Source of the DNA: Candidatus Neomicrothrix sp. UBA814 | GTDB taxonomy: Bacteria > Actinomycetota > Acidimicrobiia > Acidimicrobiales > Poriferisodalaceae | Assembly (NCBI GenBank): GCA_002296525.1 | Contig: DBIA01000035.1 | Location: 161,601 to 225,600 of the forward strand | Length of the DNA: 64,000 nucleotides | Direction of reading: 5' to 3' | Part shown: positions 16,762-25,032 of the stretch, in pieces | Numbering within the stretch: position 1 is the stretch's first letter | Layout of the letters: every line of letters begins with the position of its first letter | Position numbers and translations under genes: made by a program | The notes under the pieces: generated by a model | Told to the model about the DNA's origin: nothing | Seen by the model: only the letters and a program-made list of their open reading frames with translations | Databases searched by the model: none

Positions 16762-17517
16762 GTGTCCAGATCGTGGACCCTTAAAGGTGGTTTAGCCGTA
16801 TACCGATCCGCCGGGAGTGAACCCTCCCCGCAAGTGGTGATGGTCCATGGTGCTGTCGACCGCGCAGCTGGAATGATTCGAGTAGCCCGTAGCATCGCGG
16901 AGTATCCAGTGCTGCGTTACGACCGACGAGGGTATGGCCGCTCGAACGCGAGTACTTATCCCAGTTCGTTTGAGCAGCACGTCGAGGATCTAGAACGCAT
17001 AATTGATGGGGTTCCGGCCATCATTTTTGGGCACAGCTATGGCGGAAGCATCGCATTGTCCGCCGCATCCCGAGGTCGACAGCCAATTCGCGCAGTCGTG
17101 TCCTACGAAGCCCCGCGGGGGTGGGAAGAATGGTGGCCCCCGCCCCCCGCTGCGACTGTTGATCCAGGTGATGCTGCAGAGCATTTTGTTCGTCGTATGG
17201 TTGGCGAGAAACGGTGGGGGATGCTTCCCACGAAAAGCCGTGAGCGTTTACGGACACAAGGGGTGCTGATGGTGCACGAATTAAACACTCAGCTAACGCA
17301 ACAGTACTCAATCGGTGAAATAGCTGTCCCAGTGCATGTAGGAGTTGGGGAATTGTCAGGAGCGCATGCACAACGTGCAGCAGAACTAACAGCGCAAGAA
17401 GCAAAGAGCGGGACTCTGGTGCGTATCCCGAAAGCAAGACACGATGCTCCCATGACTCATGCCAGCGCTATAGCTGCAATGATTAAAAACGCTGCCATCC
17501 AAGGTTCGTTAACTTAA
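16762..17517 (+). CDS. alpha/beta hydrolase
   Basis: A 251-residue alpha/beta hydrolase. MVHGAVDRAAG is the oxyanion-hole loop, YDRRGYGRS follows, and the nucleophile elbow GHSYGG contains Ser near residue 95. The catalytic His is in KARHDAPM near the C-terminus. Substrate is unknown; the closest-looking group is the esterase/haloperoxidase type. The GTG start lies three bases after pyk and has no clear ribosome-binding site, so translation probably depends on coupling with pyk. Confidence 0.8.
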   Translation: MSRSWTLKGGLAVYRSAGSEPSPQVVMVHGAVDRAAGMIRVARSIAEYPVLRYDRRGYGRSNASTYPSSFEQHVEDLERIIDGVPAIIFGHSYGGSIALSAASRGRQPIRAVVSYEAPRGWEEWWPPPPAATVDPGDAAEHFVRRMVGEKRWGMLPTKSRERLRTQGVLMVHELNTQLTQQYSIGEIAVPVHVGVGELSGAHAQRAAELTAQEAKSGTLVRIPKARHDAPMTHASAIAAMIKNAAIQGSLT

Positions 17518-17532
17518 TAAGAGAGCTATAGG

Positions 17533-17538
17533 TAAAGT
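17533..17538 (+). promoter_or_regulatory. -10 box TAAAGT of the DUF3151 gene
   Basis: TAAAGT, six bases, then the ATG at 17545; no Shine-Dalgarno sequence. It fits a leaderless mRNA starting a DUF3151-mobA unit. Confidence 0.55.
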
Positions 17539-17544
17539 CAGAGC

Positions 17545-17985
17545 ATGTCCGAACAGCCAATCCAGCTTTCTGCTGGGAGATTGCCAGAAACAGTTATTGC
17601 TACCTACGACGAAGAGGCCGTGACGGCCCTTTCCCAAGCATTAGCTGCTTCCGAAAACGAGAAGAAACAGCGTGTCGCAGGTGTCGCTGCTACGTGGCCA
17701 AGATACTTGGACGCCTGGGTGGCGCTAGGCCAACTTTCTACAGAGCCCATTGAACGCTATGCGTACTTTAGAGTCGGTTACCACCGCGGACTCGACACCT
17801 TACGGGCCTCTGGCTGGAAGGGAAGCGGCTACGTTCGGTGGGTTCACGAAAGTAACCGAGGGTTCCTTCGAGCGCTCCGAGGCTTGGCACTTTCGGCGCA
17901 AGCTATCGGTGAGACAGATGAGGCCGACCGGTGTGCGCAGTTTCTCGGCCAGCTCGATCCATCTGGGGTACCCGAAACAGAATGA
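17545..17985 (+). CDS. DUF3151 family protein
   Basis: A 146-residue actinobacterial protein of unknown function. The family signature is clear in the second half: YAYFRVGYHRGLDTLR, then GWKGSGYVRWVHESNRGFLRAL and a helical IGETDEADRCAQFL. It looks like a compact helical repeat protein. In many actinobacteria DUF3151 genes lie near metabolic housekeeping genes without a known link. Its stop overlaps the mobA start (ATGA), suggesting translational coupling. Confidence 0.85.
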   Translation: MSEQPIQLSAGRLPETVIATYDEEAVTALSQALAASENEKKQRVAGVAATWPRYLDAWVALGQLSTEPIERYAYFRVGYHRGLDTLRASGWKGSGYVRWVHESNRGFLRALRGLALSAQAIGETDEADRCAQFLGQLDPSGVPETE

Positions 17986-18542
17986 CCCTCACAGGAGCGA
18001 TATTTTGTGGAGGGAAATCATCACGCATGGGTCGCGACAAAGCATCCCTGGAGCTTTCTGGCAGACCAATGGTTCTCTGGGTGGAAACGGCCATGAGAGA
18101 AGCCGGGATTGAGCGCATCTATACAGTCGGAGGGCAAACACACAGCGGCCTACCATCGCTACCTGATTCTCAACCCCACGCAGGGCCGCTGAGTGCGTTG
18201 ATAGACGCCATCGAAGCATTCGGTGACGTTTTCGTATGTCCATGCGACGTGCCACTAATTTCAGACGTCCTCATTGGTCGAATCGTCGCTGCGGGCCATC
18301 AGACAGAAAAGACAGTGGTATTGGCGCAGAGCCAATACCTGCAGCCTCTAATCGGCTTATACAAAGAAGCCTCGGGGCCAATGTTGAAAGCAGGATATGA
18401 ACAGGGCGCAAGAGGACCCAAACATGTCCTTAGGGAACACCACTTCGAGACCATGGAAGCAACTGACGACGAACTTCAGAACATCAATACTCCGCAAGAG
18501 CTTCATCGAGCAGCAGAGAAACTGAACTCCTTAAGAAGCTAG
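17982..18542 (+). CDS. mobA: molybdenum cofactor guanylyltransferase
   Basis: A 186-residue nucleotidyltransferase. The GTP-binding loop CGGKSSRMGRDKASL is near the N-terminus, followed by PHAGPLSALIDAI and the metal-binding CPCDVPLIS. It attaches GMP to molybdopterin to make the bis-MGD cofactor. I chose the ATG at 17982 because upstream in-frame starts would lie deep inside the DUF3151 gene and the GAIFCGGKSS motif should be near the N-terminus. Other molybdenum cofactor genes are not in the window. Confidence 0.85.
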   Translation: MTLTGAIFCGGKSSRMGRDKASLELSGRPMVLWVETAMREAGIERIYTVGGQTHSGLPSLPDSQPHAGPLSALIDAIEAFGDVFVCPCDVPLISDVLIGRIVAAGHQTEKTVVLAQSQYLQPLIGLYKEASGPMLKAGYEQGARGPKHVLREHHFETMEATDDELQNINTPQELHRAAEKLNSLRS

Positions 18543-18576
18543 AGGTGGGGCTATCCTCTCAAGTTGAGGTGAGCGA

Positions 18577-18894
18577 ATGACAATCCCTGAAATTTCCGCG
18601 GAAGATTTAGCTAGCCGTTTGGAATTAGGAGCTCAGGTCATAGATGTGCGCGAACCCGACGAGTGGGACGAAGCGCACCTTGCTGGGAGCCACCTCATTC
18701 CCTTAGGTCAAGTCGTCGACCGGTTAGATGAAATTGCTTCTGGTCCCCCCGTGTACGTGATATGCCGCAGTGGTGTCAGAAGCGCTAACGCATGTGAATA
18801 CTTGCGGGTTCAGGGGATTGATGCCATCAACGTAGCGGGAGGAATTCTGGCCTGGTTAGATGCCGAGCTCCCAGTCGAATGCGGCCCAAAGTGA
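18577..18894 (+). CDS. rhodanese-like domain protein
   Basis: A 105-residue single rhodanese domain. VIDVREPDEWDEAHLAGS and the active-site loop CRSGVRSANAC are intact, with the catalytic Cys near residue 69. It is a sulfurtransferase that carries a persulfide, though its partner is unknown. The ribosome-binding site GAGGTGAG lies upstream of the ATG. The ribonuclease D start overlaps its end by 16 bases. Confidence 0.9.
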   Translation: MTIPEISAEDLASRLELGAQVIDVREPDEWDEAHLAGSHLIPLGQVVDRLDEIASGPPVYVICRSGVRSANACEYLRVQGIDAINVAGGILAWLDAELPVECGPK

Positions 18895-20147
18895 CCCGCC
18901 GTCGAAAGTTGATCGGCTACCAGGTATCTGATGACAAACCACCTACTACTGAGAGTTCCACTGATTACATTTGGGTCCGAGACTCACTCACCTTTGAAGA
19001 CGTTGTAAACGAAGCAGCAAACGCCTCAAGAATTGCGCTCGACACCGAATTCCACAGAGAGAAAACATACTGGCCGAAGCTTGCGCTCCTTCAACTCCAA
19101 TTCGGCACCAATATTTATTTAGTGGACCCCTTAGAAATAAATGTGGCTCCGTTAGCGAAAGCATTGGAGAGTGACGCCACCTTTGTGATGCACGCTGCTG
19201 CACAAGACCTGGAAGTGCTGGAACGAGCGTGTGGAACTGTCCCTAACGATTTATTCGACACCCAGATAGCGGCTGGTTTCGTAGGAATGACCACGCCGTC
19301 ATTATCCTCACTAGTTGAGCGTTACACGGGAGTTCGTCTACCGAAGGGGGACCGCTTAACCGACTGGTTGGAACGACCCCTCAAATCGAATCAAAGAGAG
19401 TACGCAGCTAACGATGTGCGCTACCTATTTGAGGTCCACGATCGCTTACTCGCGGATCTGAACCAAATGAACCGAGAAGACTGGGCCATCGCGGAATGTC
19501 AGCGCATGCGAGAACGAATGAAACCCAACGTCGCTCCCGAGCTTGCGTGGACTCGAATAAAAGAAGCACGTCACCTTCGAGGTAAGGCTCGCTGTGTGGC
19601 GGCGCTTATAGCTGAGTGGCGAGAAAATGCGGCGCAGAGTCGTGATGTACCGGTCCGCTTTGTGCTTTCGGACTTAGCGCTTGTGGGAATCGCTCAACGG
19701 GCACCAAGGTCAACTAGCGAACTGAAATCAGTCCGAGGTTTCGATGGCCGTTATCTCAAGGACACAAACGGAACCGAAATTATTGAGCTCGTCGAAAAAG
19801 GGCTTACCCTCCCACAGGACCAACTAGTGACCCTGGATGCTGACGATAGCCCGCAACTAGACAAGAATCTGAGGGCAGCTGTAACCCTTGTGTCTGCTTG
19901 GATTTCGCAAGTGGCAAAAGATGAATCCTTGGACCCGGCGTTGCTTGCCACTCGTTCGGACATCACCGATTTTCTGCGCGATTCCCCTAATTCTCGCTTG
20001 GCGACAGGGTGGCGTTCAGAAATAGTTGGCGAACCGATTAAAGCCCTTGTAGAAGGCCGGGCAGCATTGGCATTTGAAAAAACTGGTTTAGTGCTGGAGC
20101 GGCGTCGAAACCCGGATTCCCAAAATAAAGCGCCCTTCAATCCCTAA
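18879..20147 (+). CDS. rnd: ribonuclease D
   Basis: A 422-residue 3'-5' exoribonuclease. The DEDDy exonuclease residues are visible: ALDTEFHREK, HAAAQDLEVLE, LFDTQIAAGFVG and YAANDVRYLFEVHDRL. One HRDC domain follows at about residues 230-300 (KEARHLRGKARCVAALIAEWRE), and the remaining helical part may be a second, divergent HRDC. It trims structured RNA such as tRNA 3' ends. The first 25 residues are basic and variable, so the start could lie slightly downstream; the ATG at 18879 overlaps the rhodanese gene by 16 bases. Confidence 0.9.
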   Translation: MRPKVTRRRKLIGYQVSDDKPPTTESSTDYIWVRDSLTFEDVVNEAANASRIALDTEFHREKTYWPKLALLQLQFGTNIYLVDPLEINVAPLAKALESDATFVMHAAAQDLEVLERACGTVPNDLFDTQIAAGFVGMTTPSLSSLVERYTGVRLPKGDRLTDWLERPLKSNQREYAANDVRYLFEVHDRLLADLNQMNREDWAIAECQRMRERMKPNVAPELAWTRIKEARHLRGKARCVAALIAEWRENAAQSRDVPVRFVLSDLALVGIAQRAPRSTSELKSVRGFDGRYLKDTNGTEIIELVEKGLTLPQDQLVTLDADDSPQLDKNLRAAVTLVSAWISQVAKDESLDPALLATRSDITDFLRDSPNSRLATGWRSEIVGEPIKALVEGRAALAFEKTGLVLERRRNPDSQNKAPFNP

Positions 20148-20263
20148 GCGGCCAATTTTTCGCGTCTAAATCTGCTAGAAAAGAGGTGATCGTTGTGCGT
20201 TAACCCGACCTTTTGGTTGCGCCTCGGTCGCGAATTTGGCGGTTTGGAAACGAGGAGCCATCC

Positions 20264-20500
20264 GTGAAGAAGGGTCGTCATCGCCGGTACGAAGAGGCGC
20301 GTAAATTTCAGAGAGAGAATGCTGCTGCTTTCTCGGTTGAAGACTTCGATTTCGATGAACCCGACTTGTTCGCGAAAGAAGAGGAAGACACCCCCGACGA
20401 CCAGTACGGCGACCTGGCCGAAAAATATGATGATTACTCGGACTTAGCGGCGAAATACGCTGATTTCGACGATACCCATACCGACACAGAAGAAACTTAG
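20264..20500 (+). CDS. small acidic protein with tandem YxDLAxKY repeat
   Basis: A 78-residue protein I do not recognise. It starts with a basic patch (KKGRHRRYEEARKF) and turns strongly acidic, ending in two copies of a ten-residue unit (YGDLAEKYDD, YSDLAAKYAD). I chose GTG at 20264 because AGGAG lies seven bases upstream; an upstream ATG at 20213 has no such site. The basic head and acidic tail resemble small nucleic-acid or ribosome-associated proteins, but that is inference. Its end overlaps the convergent gene by four bases. Confidence 0.55.
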   Translation: MKKGRHRRYEEARKFQRENAAAFSVEDFDFDEPDLFAKEEEDTPDDQYGDLAEKYDDYSDLAAKYADFDDTHTDTEET

Positions 20501-21255
20501 TTCGAAGAGCGTCGCACGCTGGGGTGGGGTAGCGGAACTGCCTCGGTGGATCTCCGGTCGAGTTCAGAACGCAACCAGTTGTAAACAACAGTGCCGCACA
20601 CAGCTGTTAGTTCATCTTCCATGTGTCGGTAAACCGGGTCCGTAGCAACATGGGCTTGAGCGTCAGACGTACACCACCACCAGACGTCGGTGTCTTCCCC
20701 TCCCCAATCTCGACGTTCCCATTCGCGGACCATCGTATAAATGTGCCCCGTAACGGTTTCATGGTCCTCCCGACGTATCGGAGCCTGCCAACAAATTTCG
20801 GGTTTAGTGCTCATTGGCGATGTATCTGACTCGATAGCTAGATGATGAAACGCACACCCGGCACCATTTGGGTGTTCAGGGCGGTTCTGAAATATGCAGG
20901 CCCCATCAACGACCCGGGTCCGCCACCATCCTTCGTCGTCCTGCCAAAGCGGACCTCCCGTTTCTTTTGCGAGCTTTTCGTATTGCCAAAGGCTGCTTGA
21001 AAGCCGCTCAATCTGGCCGCGAACATGAGCCAGGTCTGAATCATCTGAAATGTATGCGCCGTGTGTGCAGCAGCCCAACTGCGCTTCAGGGGCAGGCTCG
21101 GGTGCAACGCCGGGGCAACCGGCACCGTATATGCAAGTCCAGTTACTCGTGAGGAAGGTTATGTCAAAGAGCCATGTTCTATGTTCAACCGGGTCTTCGT
21201 AAGACAACCATTCGCGATCAGGATTTGATGCGATTAAGGGCTTTGACACGCTCAC
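20497..21255 (-). CDS. conserved cysteine-rich protein, possible metal-cluster binding
   Basis: A 252-residue protein without a family I can name. It has about nine cysteines in clusters: CIYGAGC, GCCTHGAY, GACIFQNRPEHPNGAGCAFHH and WWWCTSDAQ. The spacing, with histidines beside the later ones, recalls the UPF0153/YkgJ zinc or iron-sulfur cluster proteins, but the match is not convincing. It has no signal peptide or membrane segment. The GTG start has a TATCGT box five bases upstream. It diverges from glcD across only 19 bases. Confidence 0.65.
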   Translation of the reverse strand: MSVSKPLIASNPDREWLSYEDPVEHRTWLFDITFLTSNWTCIYGAGCPGVAPEPAPEAQLGCCTHGAYISDDSDLAHVRGQIERLSSSLWQYEKLAKETGGPLWQDDEGWWRTRVVDGACIFQNRPEHPNGAGCAFHHLAIESDTSPMSTKPEICWQAPIRREDHETVTGHIYTMVREWERRDWGGEDTDVWWWCTSDAQAHVATDPVYRHMEDELTAVCGTVVYNWLRSELDRRSTEAVPLPHPSVRRSSN

Positions 21256-21270
21256 AGCCTACGATACGTT
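21243..21270 (+). promoter_or_regulatory. promoter TTGACA-N16-TACGTT of glcDEF
   Basis: A consensus -35 (TTGACA, 21243-21248), sixteen bases, and a -10 box (TACGTT, 21265-21270). The predicted start of transcription is about 21277, next to ATG 21275 and GTG 21278, so the mRNA is probably leaderless. The -35 lies inside the first codons of the divergent gene. Confidence 0.6.
21261..21266 (-). promoter_or_regulatory. -10 box TATCGT of the cysteine-rich protein gene
   Basis: Minus-strand TATCGT ends five bases before the GTG at 21255. It shares two bases with the opposing TACGTT box, so the two promoters cannot be occupied at once. Confidence 0.5.
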
Positions 21271-21274
21271 CGTC

Positions 21275-22714
21275 ATGGTGCATAAGTCTGCTGACGAGAA
21301 GCTTCTTTCAGATCTGCGTTCGTTCTTAGGAGATCGTGCGCGCAATGGTGATTTTGAGTTAGGGCTTTATTCAAAAGATGGATCGGTACTGAAAGGCGAT
21401 CCCATGATCGTCTGTCTTCCACTTAACACCGATGAGGTTCAACAAATAGTTCTTGCATGTCGAAAGCACGATAGGCCCTTCCTCGCTCGCGGGTCGGGGA
21501 CAGGTCTGGCTGGCGGGGCAGTTCCGATAGGGGAACCTGTGGTGATCGCCACCGCCAAAATGAACAAAATTCTCGATATCGATATCGACAATCGAATCGC
21601 TTGGGTTGAACCTGGTGTACTTAATCTTGATCTCAGCCGAGAACTCTCTCCCCTTGGGTTTCATTTCGCGCCTGACCCTTCAAGCCAACAAGTGTGTTCG
21701 ATAGGTGGGAATGTCGCCAACAACAGCGGCGGGCCCCACTGCCTGGCCTACGGCGTCACCAGTGCCCATGTAGCTGCAGTAGAGGTTGTTCTGCCGGACG
21801 GCCGAGTCACAATCTTGGGCGACTTGACCCCGGACTCGCCAGGCTATGACCTGCGAGGCCTATTTATTGGGTCGGAGGGGACAATGGGTATAGCAACCAA
21901 AGTTGCGGTTCGTCTCACACCTAACCCACCTGAAATCCGAACACTATTACTGGACTTCGCTGACGTTCGCGATGGCGCAGCGGCTGTCTCGGCAATTATC
22001 GCTGCCGGTTTAATTCCCGCAGCTTTGGAAATGATGGACCAACGGGCTATCGAAATAGTCGAGGCTTTCGTAAATGCGGGATATCCAACTGAAGCCGATG
22101 CAGTGCTGCTTGTGGAGTTAGACGGGCTCCCTGGAGGAGTGGAACACGGCGTTCAGGTCATACGTTCGGTCGCAGAGAGCCACCACGTAGGCAGCGTGCG
22201 GGTCGCAGTTGACGATTCCGAAAGGGCTTTGTTGTGGAAAGGTAGAAAGAACGCCTTTGGTGCTGTCGCCCGAATCAAGCCGGACTACTACCTTCATGAC
22301 ACCGTGGTACCGCGAGGCAAGCTTGTTGAAGTCCTTGAAAAGGTGTACCAGATCGCAGACGCGTATGACCTAATCGCCGTCAACGTGTTCCACGCTGGAG
22401 ACGGAAACCTCCATCCGATACTGGCCTACGACAGTGAAGAGAAAGGCGTACTCGAAAGAGTGCAAGCAGCTGGTCGCGCGATAGTCACCGCATCAATTGA
22501 AGCGGGCGGAGTCCTCAGCGGGGAGCATGGTATCGGGCTCGAAAAACGCGACTACATGGGAATGCTATTTTCTGCCCACGACATGGCTACTCAGGATCTT
22601 GTTAGAGAAGCCCTCGACCCCGATGGTTTCGCAAACCCTCTGAAGGTTTTGCCATCTGGCTCACGTTGCAGCGACTCATTCGGACAACACGTGCCGGAGG
22701 GGGCTTGGGTATGA
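21275..22714 (+). CDS. glcD: glycolate oxidase subunit GlcD-like, FAD-linked
   Basis: A 479-residue FAD-binding subunit. The pyrophosphate loop ARGSGTGLAGGAVPIGE and GGNVANNSGGPHCLAYG are intact, and the C-terminal FAD-linked oxidase domain has VFHAGDGNLHP and SGEHGIGLEKRDYM. With the two following genes it forms a GlcDEF-type membrane-associated 2-hydroxyacid dehydrogenase that oxidises glycolate or a similar acid and passes electrons through iron-sulfur clusters to quinone. The start is ATG 21275 or GTG 21278. glcE begins inside its stop codon (ATGA). Confidence 0.9.
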   Translation: MVHKSADEKLLSDLRSFLGDRARNGDFELGLYSKDGSVLKGDPMIVCLPLNTDEVQQIVLACRKHDRPFLARGSGTGLAGGAVPIGEPVVIATAKMNKILDIDIDNRIAWVEPGVLNLDLSRELSPLGFHFAPDPSSQQVCSIGGNVANNSGGPHCLAYGVTSAHVAAVEVVLPDGRVTILGDLTPDSPGYDLRGLFIGSEGTMGIATKVAVRLTPNPPEIRTLLLDFADVRDGAAAVSAIIAAGLIPAALEMMDQRAIEIVEAFVNAGYPTEADAVLLVELDGLPGGVEHGVQVIRSVAESHHVGSVRVAVDDSERALLWKGRKNAFGAVARIKPDYYLHDTVVPRGKLVEVLEKVYQIADAYDLIAVNVFHAGDGNLHPILAYDSEEKGVLERVQAAGRAIVTASIEAGGVLSGEHGIGLEKRDYMGMLFSAHDMATQDLVREALDPDGFANPLKVLPSGSRCSDSFGQHVPEGAWV

Positions 22715-23625
22715 ACCGTCCAGGGGAAGTCGATCAAAAAGTAGTCGAATTCGCTGAACTCGTTGGAGCAGTCGACCCGATCACGGTAGTCGGCGGGCGG
22801 ACACAATGGGCTGTCGGGGGAACGCCCGAATCGGGCACCCGAGAAGTTCAGGCTCCCGCTGGGATCTGGTCTCACGAGCCTGAGGAAATGACTGTTCGGT
22901 GCGGTGCCGGGACGACGCTCGGCGAACTTTCCGAGCAACTAGCGCGCTATGGCCAGATGGTGCCATTCGATATGGCAGCAGAGGCAACGGTCGGAGGGGT
23001 CTTATCGGTAGGTCACAGCGGTTTGAGGCGCCTGAAATATGGGCATATCCGCGATTTAGTTCTCCAGATTCGCCATGTTGACCACAGTGGGCAAATCGTG
23101 TCTTCTGGCGGCCCGACGGTCAAAAATGTATCGGGTTACGATCTGTGTCGCTTAATGGTGGGATCGCTTGGAAAGTTTGGGTGTATTGCCGAAGTGACCC
23201 TGAGATGTCTTCCAATTCCAGCAGTTGCCAAGTGGTTCACGGGAGTGTTGGACCCTTTCGAAATTTTCAACCGGCTTTATCGACCATCAGCAATTCTCTG
23301 GGACGGAAACCGGGTATGGGTGTGCATAGAAGGTGTGGAATCAGACGTTAACGCACAGGCATCTCTCTTTGACTTCGAAGAAGTTGCGGGACCTCCCTCC
23401 TTGCCGAGCGGCGGACGTTTGGGCGTTGAACCGAAAGACCTCAGAACATATACGCAGAACGACGAAGACAAGTGGGTAGCTGAGGTAGGCGTGGGGGTCG
23501 TACACAGCGAGCGCCCCGGCCCCGACCGCTCCATCAATGCCGTAAATCGTTCATTGATGAAGGATCTCGAGAAACGTCTTGACCCAAACAATCGTTTGAA
23601 CCCCGGCAGACAGGTCTTAGTCTGA
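22711..23625 (+). CDS. glcE: glycolate oxidase subunit GlcE-like, FAD-binding
   Basis: A 304-residue second FAD-binding subunit, shorter than GlcD and lacking the large C-terminal domain, as is typical of GlcE. It shows CGAGTTLGELSEQL, AAEATVGGVLSVGHSG, LRHLKYG-like RLKYGHIRDLVLQ and GPTVKNVSGYDLCRLMVGSLG. The ending LDPNNRLNPGR is the conserved FAD-oxidase terminus. I chose the ATG at 22711 that overlaps the glcD stop, since the longer reading frame lies inside glcD. It overlaps glcF by one base. Confidence 0.9.
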   Translation: MNRPGEVDQKVVEFAELVGAVDPITVVGGRTQWAVGGTPESGTREVQAPAGIWSHEPEEMTVRCGAGTTLGELSEQLARYGQMVPFDMAAEATVGGVLSVGHSGLRRLKYGHIRDLVLQIRHVDHSGQIVSSGGPTVKNVSGYDLCRLMVGSLGKFGCIAEVTLRCLPIPAVAKWFTGVLDPFEIFNRLYRPSAILWDGNRVWVCIEGVESDVNAQASLFDFEEVAGPPSLPSGGRLGVEPKDLRTYTQNDEDKWVAEVGVGVVHSERPGPDRSINAVNRSLMKDLEKRLDPNNRLNPGRQVLV

Positions 23626-24785
23626 TGGCGAAAATTCCAATTTACCTGCCGATACCGACGGAAGACTTGGCTTCGTGTGTTTCCTGTGGCCTGTGTCTTC
23701 CTCACTGTCCCACCTACAGAGTCACACAAGAAGAATCTGCATCGCCCAGAGGTCGGATTGCCCTGATGAAACAGGCGTACCAGGAAGGTGCTGTCGATGA
23801 AGCGTTTGTCGAATTCATCGACACCTGCATTCAATGCCGCGGATGCGAGACTGCTTGCCCTGCTGGAGTGCAATTCGGGTCAATGATGGAGACGACCCGC
23901 GAGTCATTAGCAACACAGACGCGATATCAACCCTGGTGGGCGAGACTGGGTTACCGAGTCTTAGGTTGGAAAAAGGCTCTGAGAGTTGGATCCGCACTGA
24001 TAGCGCTTCTGCAACGGCTGCACCTGACCCCTAAAAGACTCGGGCTTCCGCGGATTCCAATCTTTCAACGCCCCCTGGTCCCCAGTGGCGATGATGTTTG
24101 GCTGTTCACCGGATGCGTCATGGACGCGTGGATGCGTGACACTCACCGAGCAGTCCAAAGGGTGCTCGAATCAACCGGCGTCGGAGTGGCGTTCCCTGAC
24201 AAGCGGGCTAGCTGTTGCGGTGCGCTTCACGTTCACGCAGGGTTAGCTCCTGAGGCGCGCCGATTGGCTCTGCGAACAATGGAATCGTTTCCCGGCACTG
24301 CCCCAATTCTCGTAGATTCAGCCGGTTGCGGCGCTCAACTCAAGGACTATGGGCACCTTCTAGATACCGATACCGCCAGAAAGTTCAGCGAACGAGTTTT
24401 GGACGTTCACGAATGGTTGGCGCAGCATCTCGACGAACTTCCGCCGAAGAGCGAACCATCGCCTCGTATCGTGGTGCAAGACCCCTGCCATTTACGGCAT
24501 GTTCAACGCACCCACGAGTCTGTCTATAAGGTGCTGGGCCGCTACGTCGACACAGTGCCCCTAAATGACGATGGCCTCTGCTGCGGAGCCGGTGGAGCGT
24601 ACTCGACCTTTCATCCTGAAATCGCCTCCGATGTGCGTGAACGAAAAATTCAAGCAATAGAGGAAACGGGCGCTGAGGAAGTTGCTAGCGCAAACCCAGG
24701 TTGTCTGCTTCACCTGCGCTCTGGGGGACTGGAAGTGCGTCACCCCCTAGAAATCGTGGACGCCTTAATTACGAAAGATGACTGA
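23625..24785 (+). CDS. glcF: glycolate oxidase iron-sulfur subunit GlcF-like
   Basis: A 386-residue iron-sulfur subunit. Two 4Fe-4S motifs are present near the N-terminus: CVSCGLCLPHCPTYR and CIQCRGCETACPAG. Two CCG domains follow (SCCGALHVHAG and LCCGAGGAYS), as in GlcF and heterodisulfide-reductase-like proteins. It carries electrons from the GlcDE flavins to the membrane quinone pool. The three genes overlap by one to four bases, so they are one translationally coupled unit. The next small gene overlaps its end by eight bases. Confidence 0.92.
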   Translation: MAKIPIYLPIPTEDLASCVSCGLCLPHCPTYRVTQEESASPRGRIALMKQAYQEGAVDEAFVEFIDTCIQCRGCETACPAGVQFGSMMETTRESLATQTRYQPWWARLGYRVLGWKKALRVGSALIALLQRLHLTPKRLGLPRIPIFQRPLVPSGDDVWLFTGCVMDAWMRDTHRAVQRVLESTGVGVAFPDKRASCCGALHVHAGLAPEARRLALRTMESFPGTAPILVDSAGCGAQLKDYGHLLDTDTARKFSERVLDVHEWLAQHLDELPPKSEPSPRIVVQDPCHLRHVQRTHESVYKVLGRYVDTVPLNDDGLCCGAGGAYSTFHPEIASDVRERKIQAIEETGAEEVASANPGCLLHLRSGGLEVRHPLEIVDALITKDD

Positions 24786-24999
24786 CGTGGAGCAACAATT
24801 CGATGATCTTCGTGAACGCCTGATCGCAATCTCCGAAGAGCTTACCGATCTTGGAATAGCGGCTATCCAGTCAGCGATTGAAAAAGATGGAGCGAAAGCA
24901 CAGCGGCCGGAGATAGAGAAACGTCTGTCAAGAGCACGCAGGTCGGTCGACAAGGCAGCGGCGATCCTTGGGCAAAGGCCGGAATCGACGACGATCTAG
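24778..24999 (+). CDS. small helical protein, unknown
   Basis: A 73-residue protein with a heptad-like helical pattern (FDDLRERLIAISEELTDL, RLSRARRSVDKAAAIL) and no cysteines or membrane segment. It overlaps glcF by eight bases and is the last gene of the operon. I recognise no family. It could be a small coiled-coil partner of the GlcDEF complex or an unrelated passenger; the evidence is only the coupling and helical character. Confidence 0.55.
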   Translation: MTDVEQQFDDLRERLIAISEELTDLGIAAIQSAIEKDGAKAQRPEIEKRLSRARRSVDKAAAILGQRPESTTI

Positions 25000-25026
25000 A
25001 AACAGGCTCACTAGTGAGGCATTTCT
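24998..25026. terminator. candidate hairpin at convergent glc operon and fbiC ends
   Basis: The core is a 12-base palindrome CTCACTAGTGAG (25007-25018), flanked by AGAAA and TTTCT that can also pair. As RNA it would form a 4-bp stem with loop CTAG, an internal loop, and a 5-bp outer stem. It lies between convergent genes, so a weak bidirectional terminator is possible. Confidence 0.35.
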
Positions 25027-25032
25027 ACAGGA

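Noticed and set aside
17003..17437. Long open frames on both strands inside the alpha/beta hydrolase (88, 138 and 61 residues)
   Set aside because: They mirror the hydrolase codons, share no family motifs, and the hydrolase carries intact catalytic residues in its own frame.
20168..20213. A five-codon leader frame (GTG ATC GTT GTG CGT TAA) before the small acidic protein gene
   Set aside because: Too short to support, with no terminator-type hairpin beside it.
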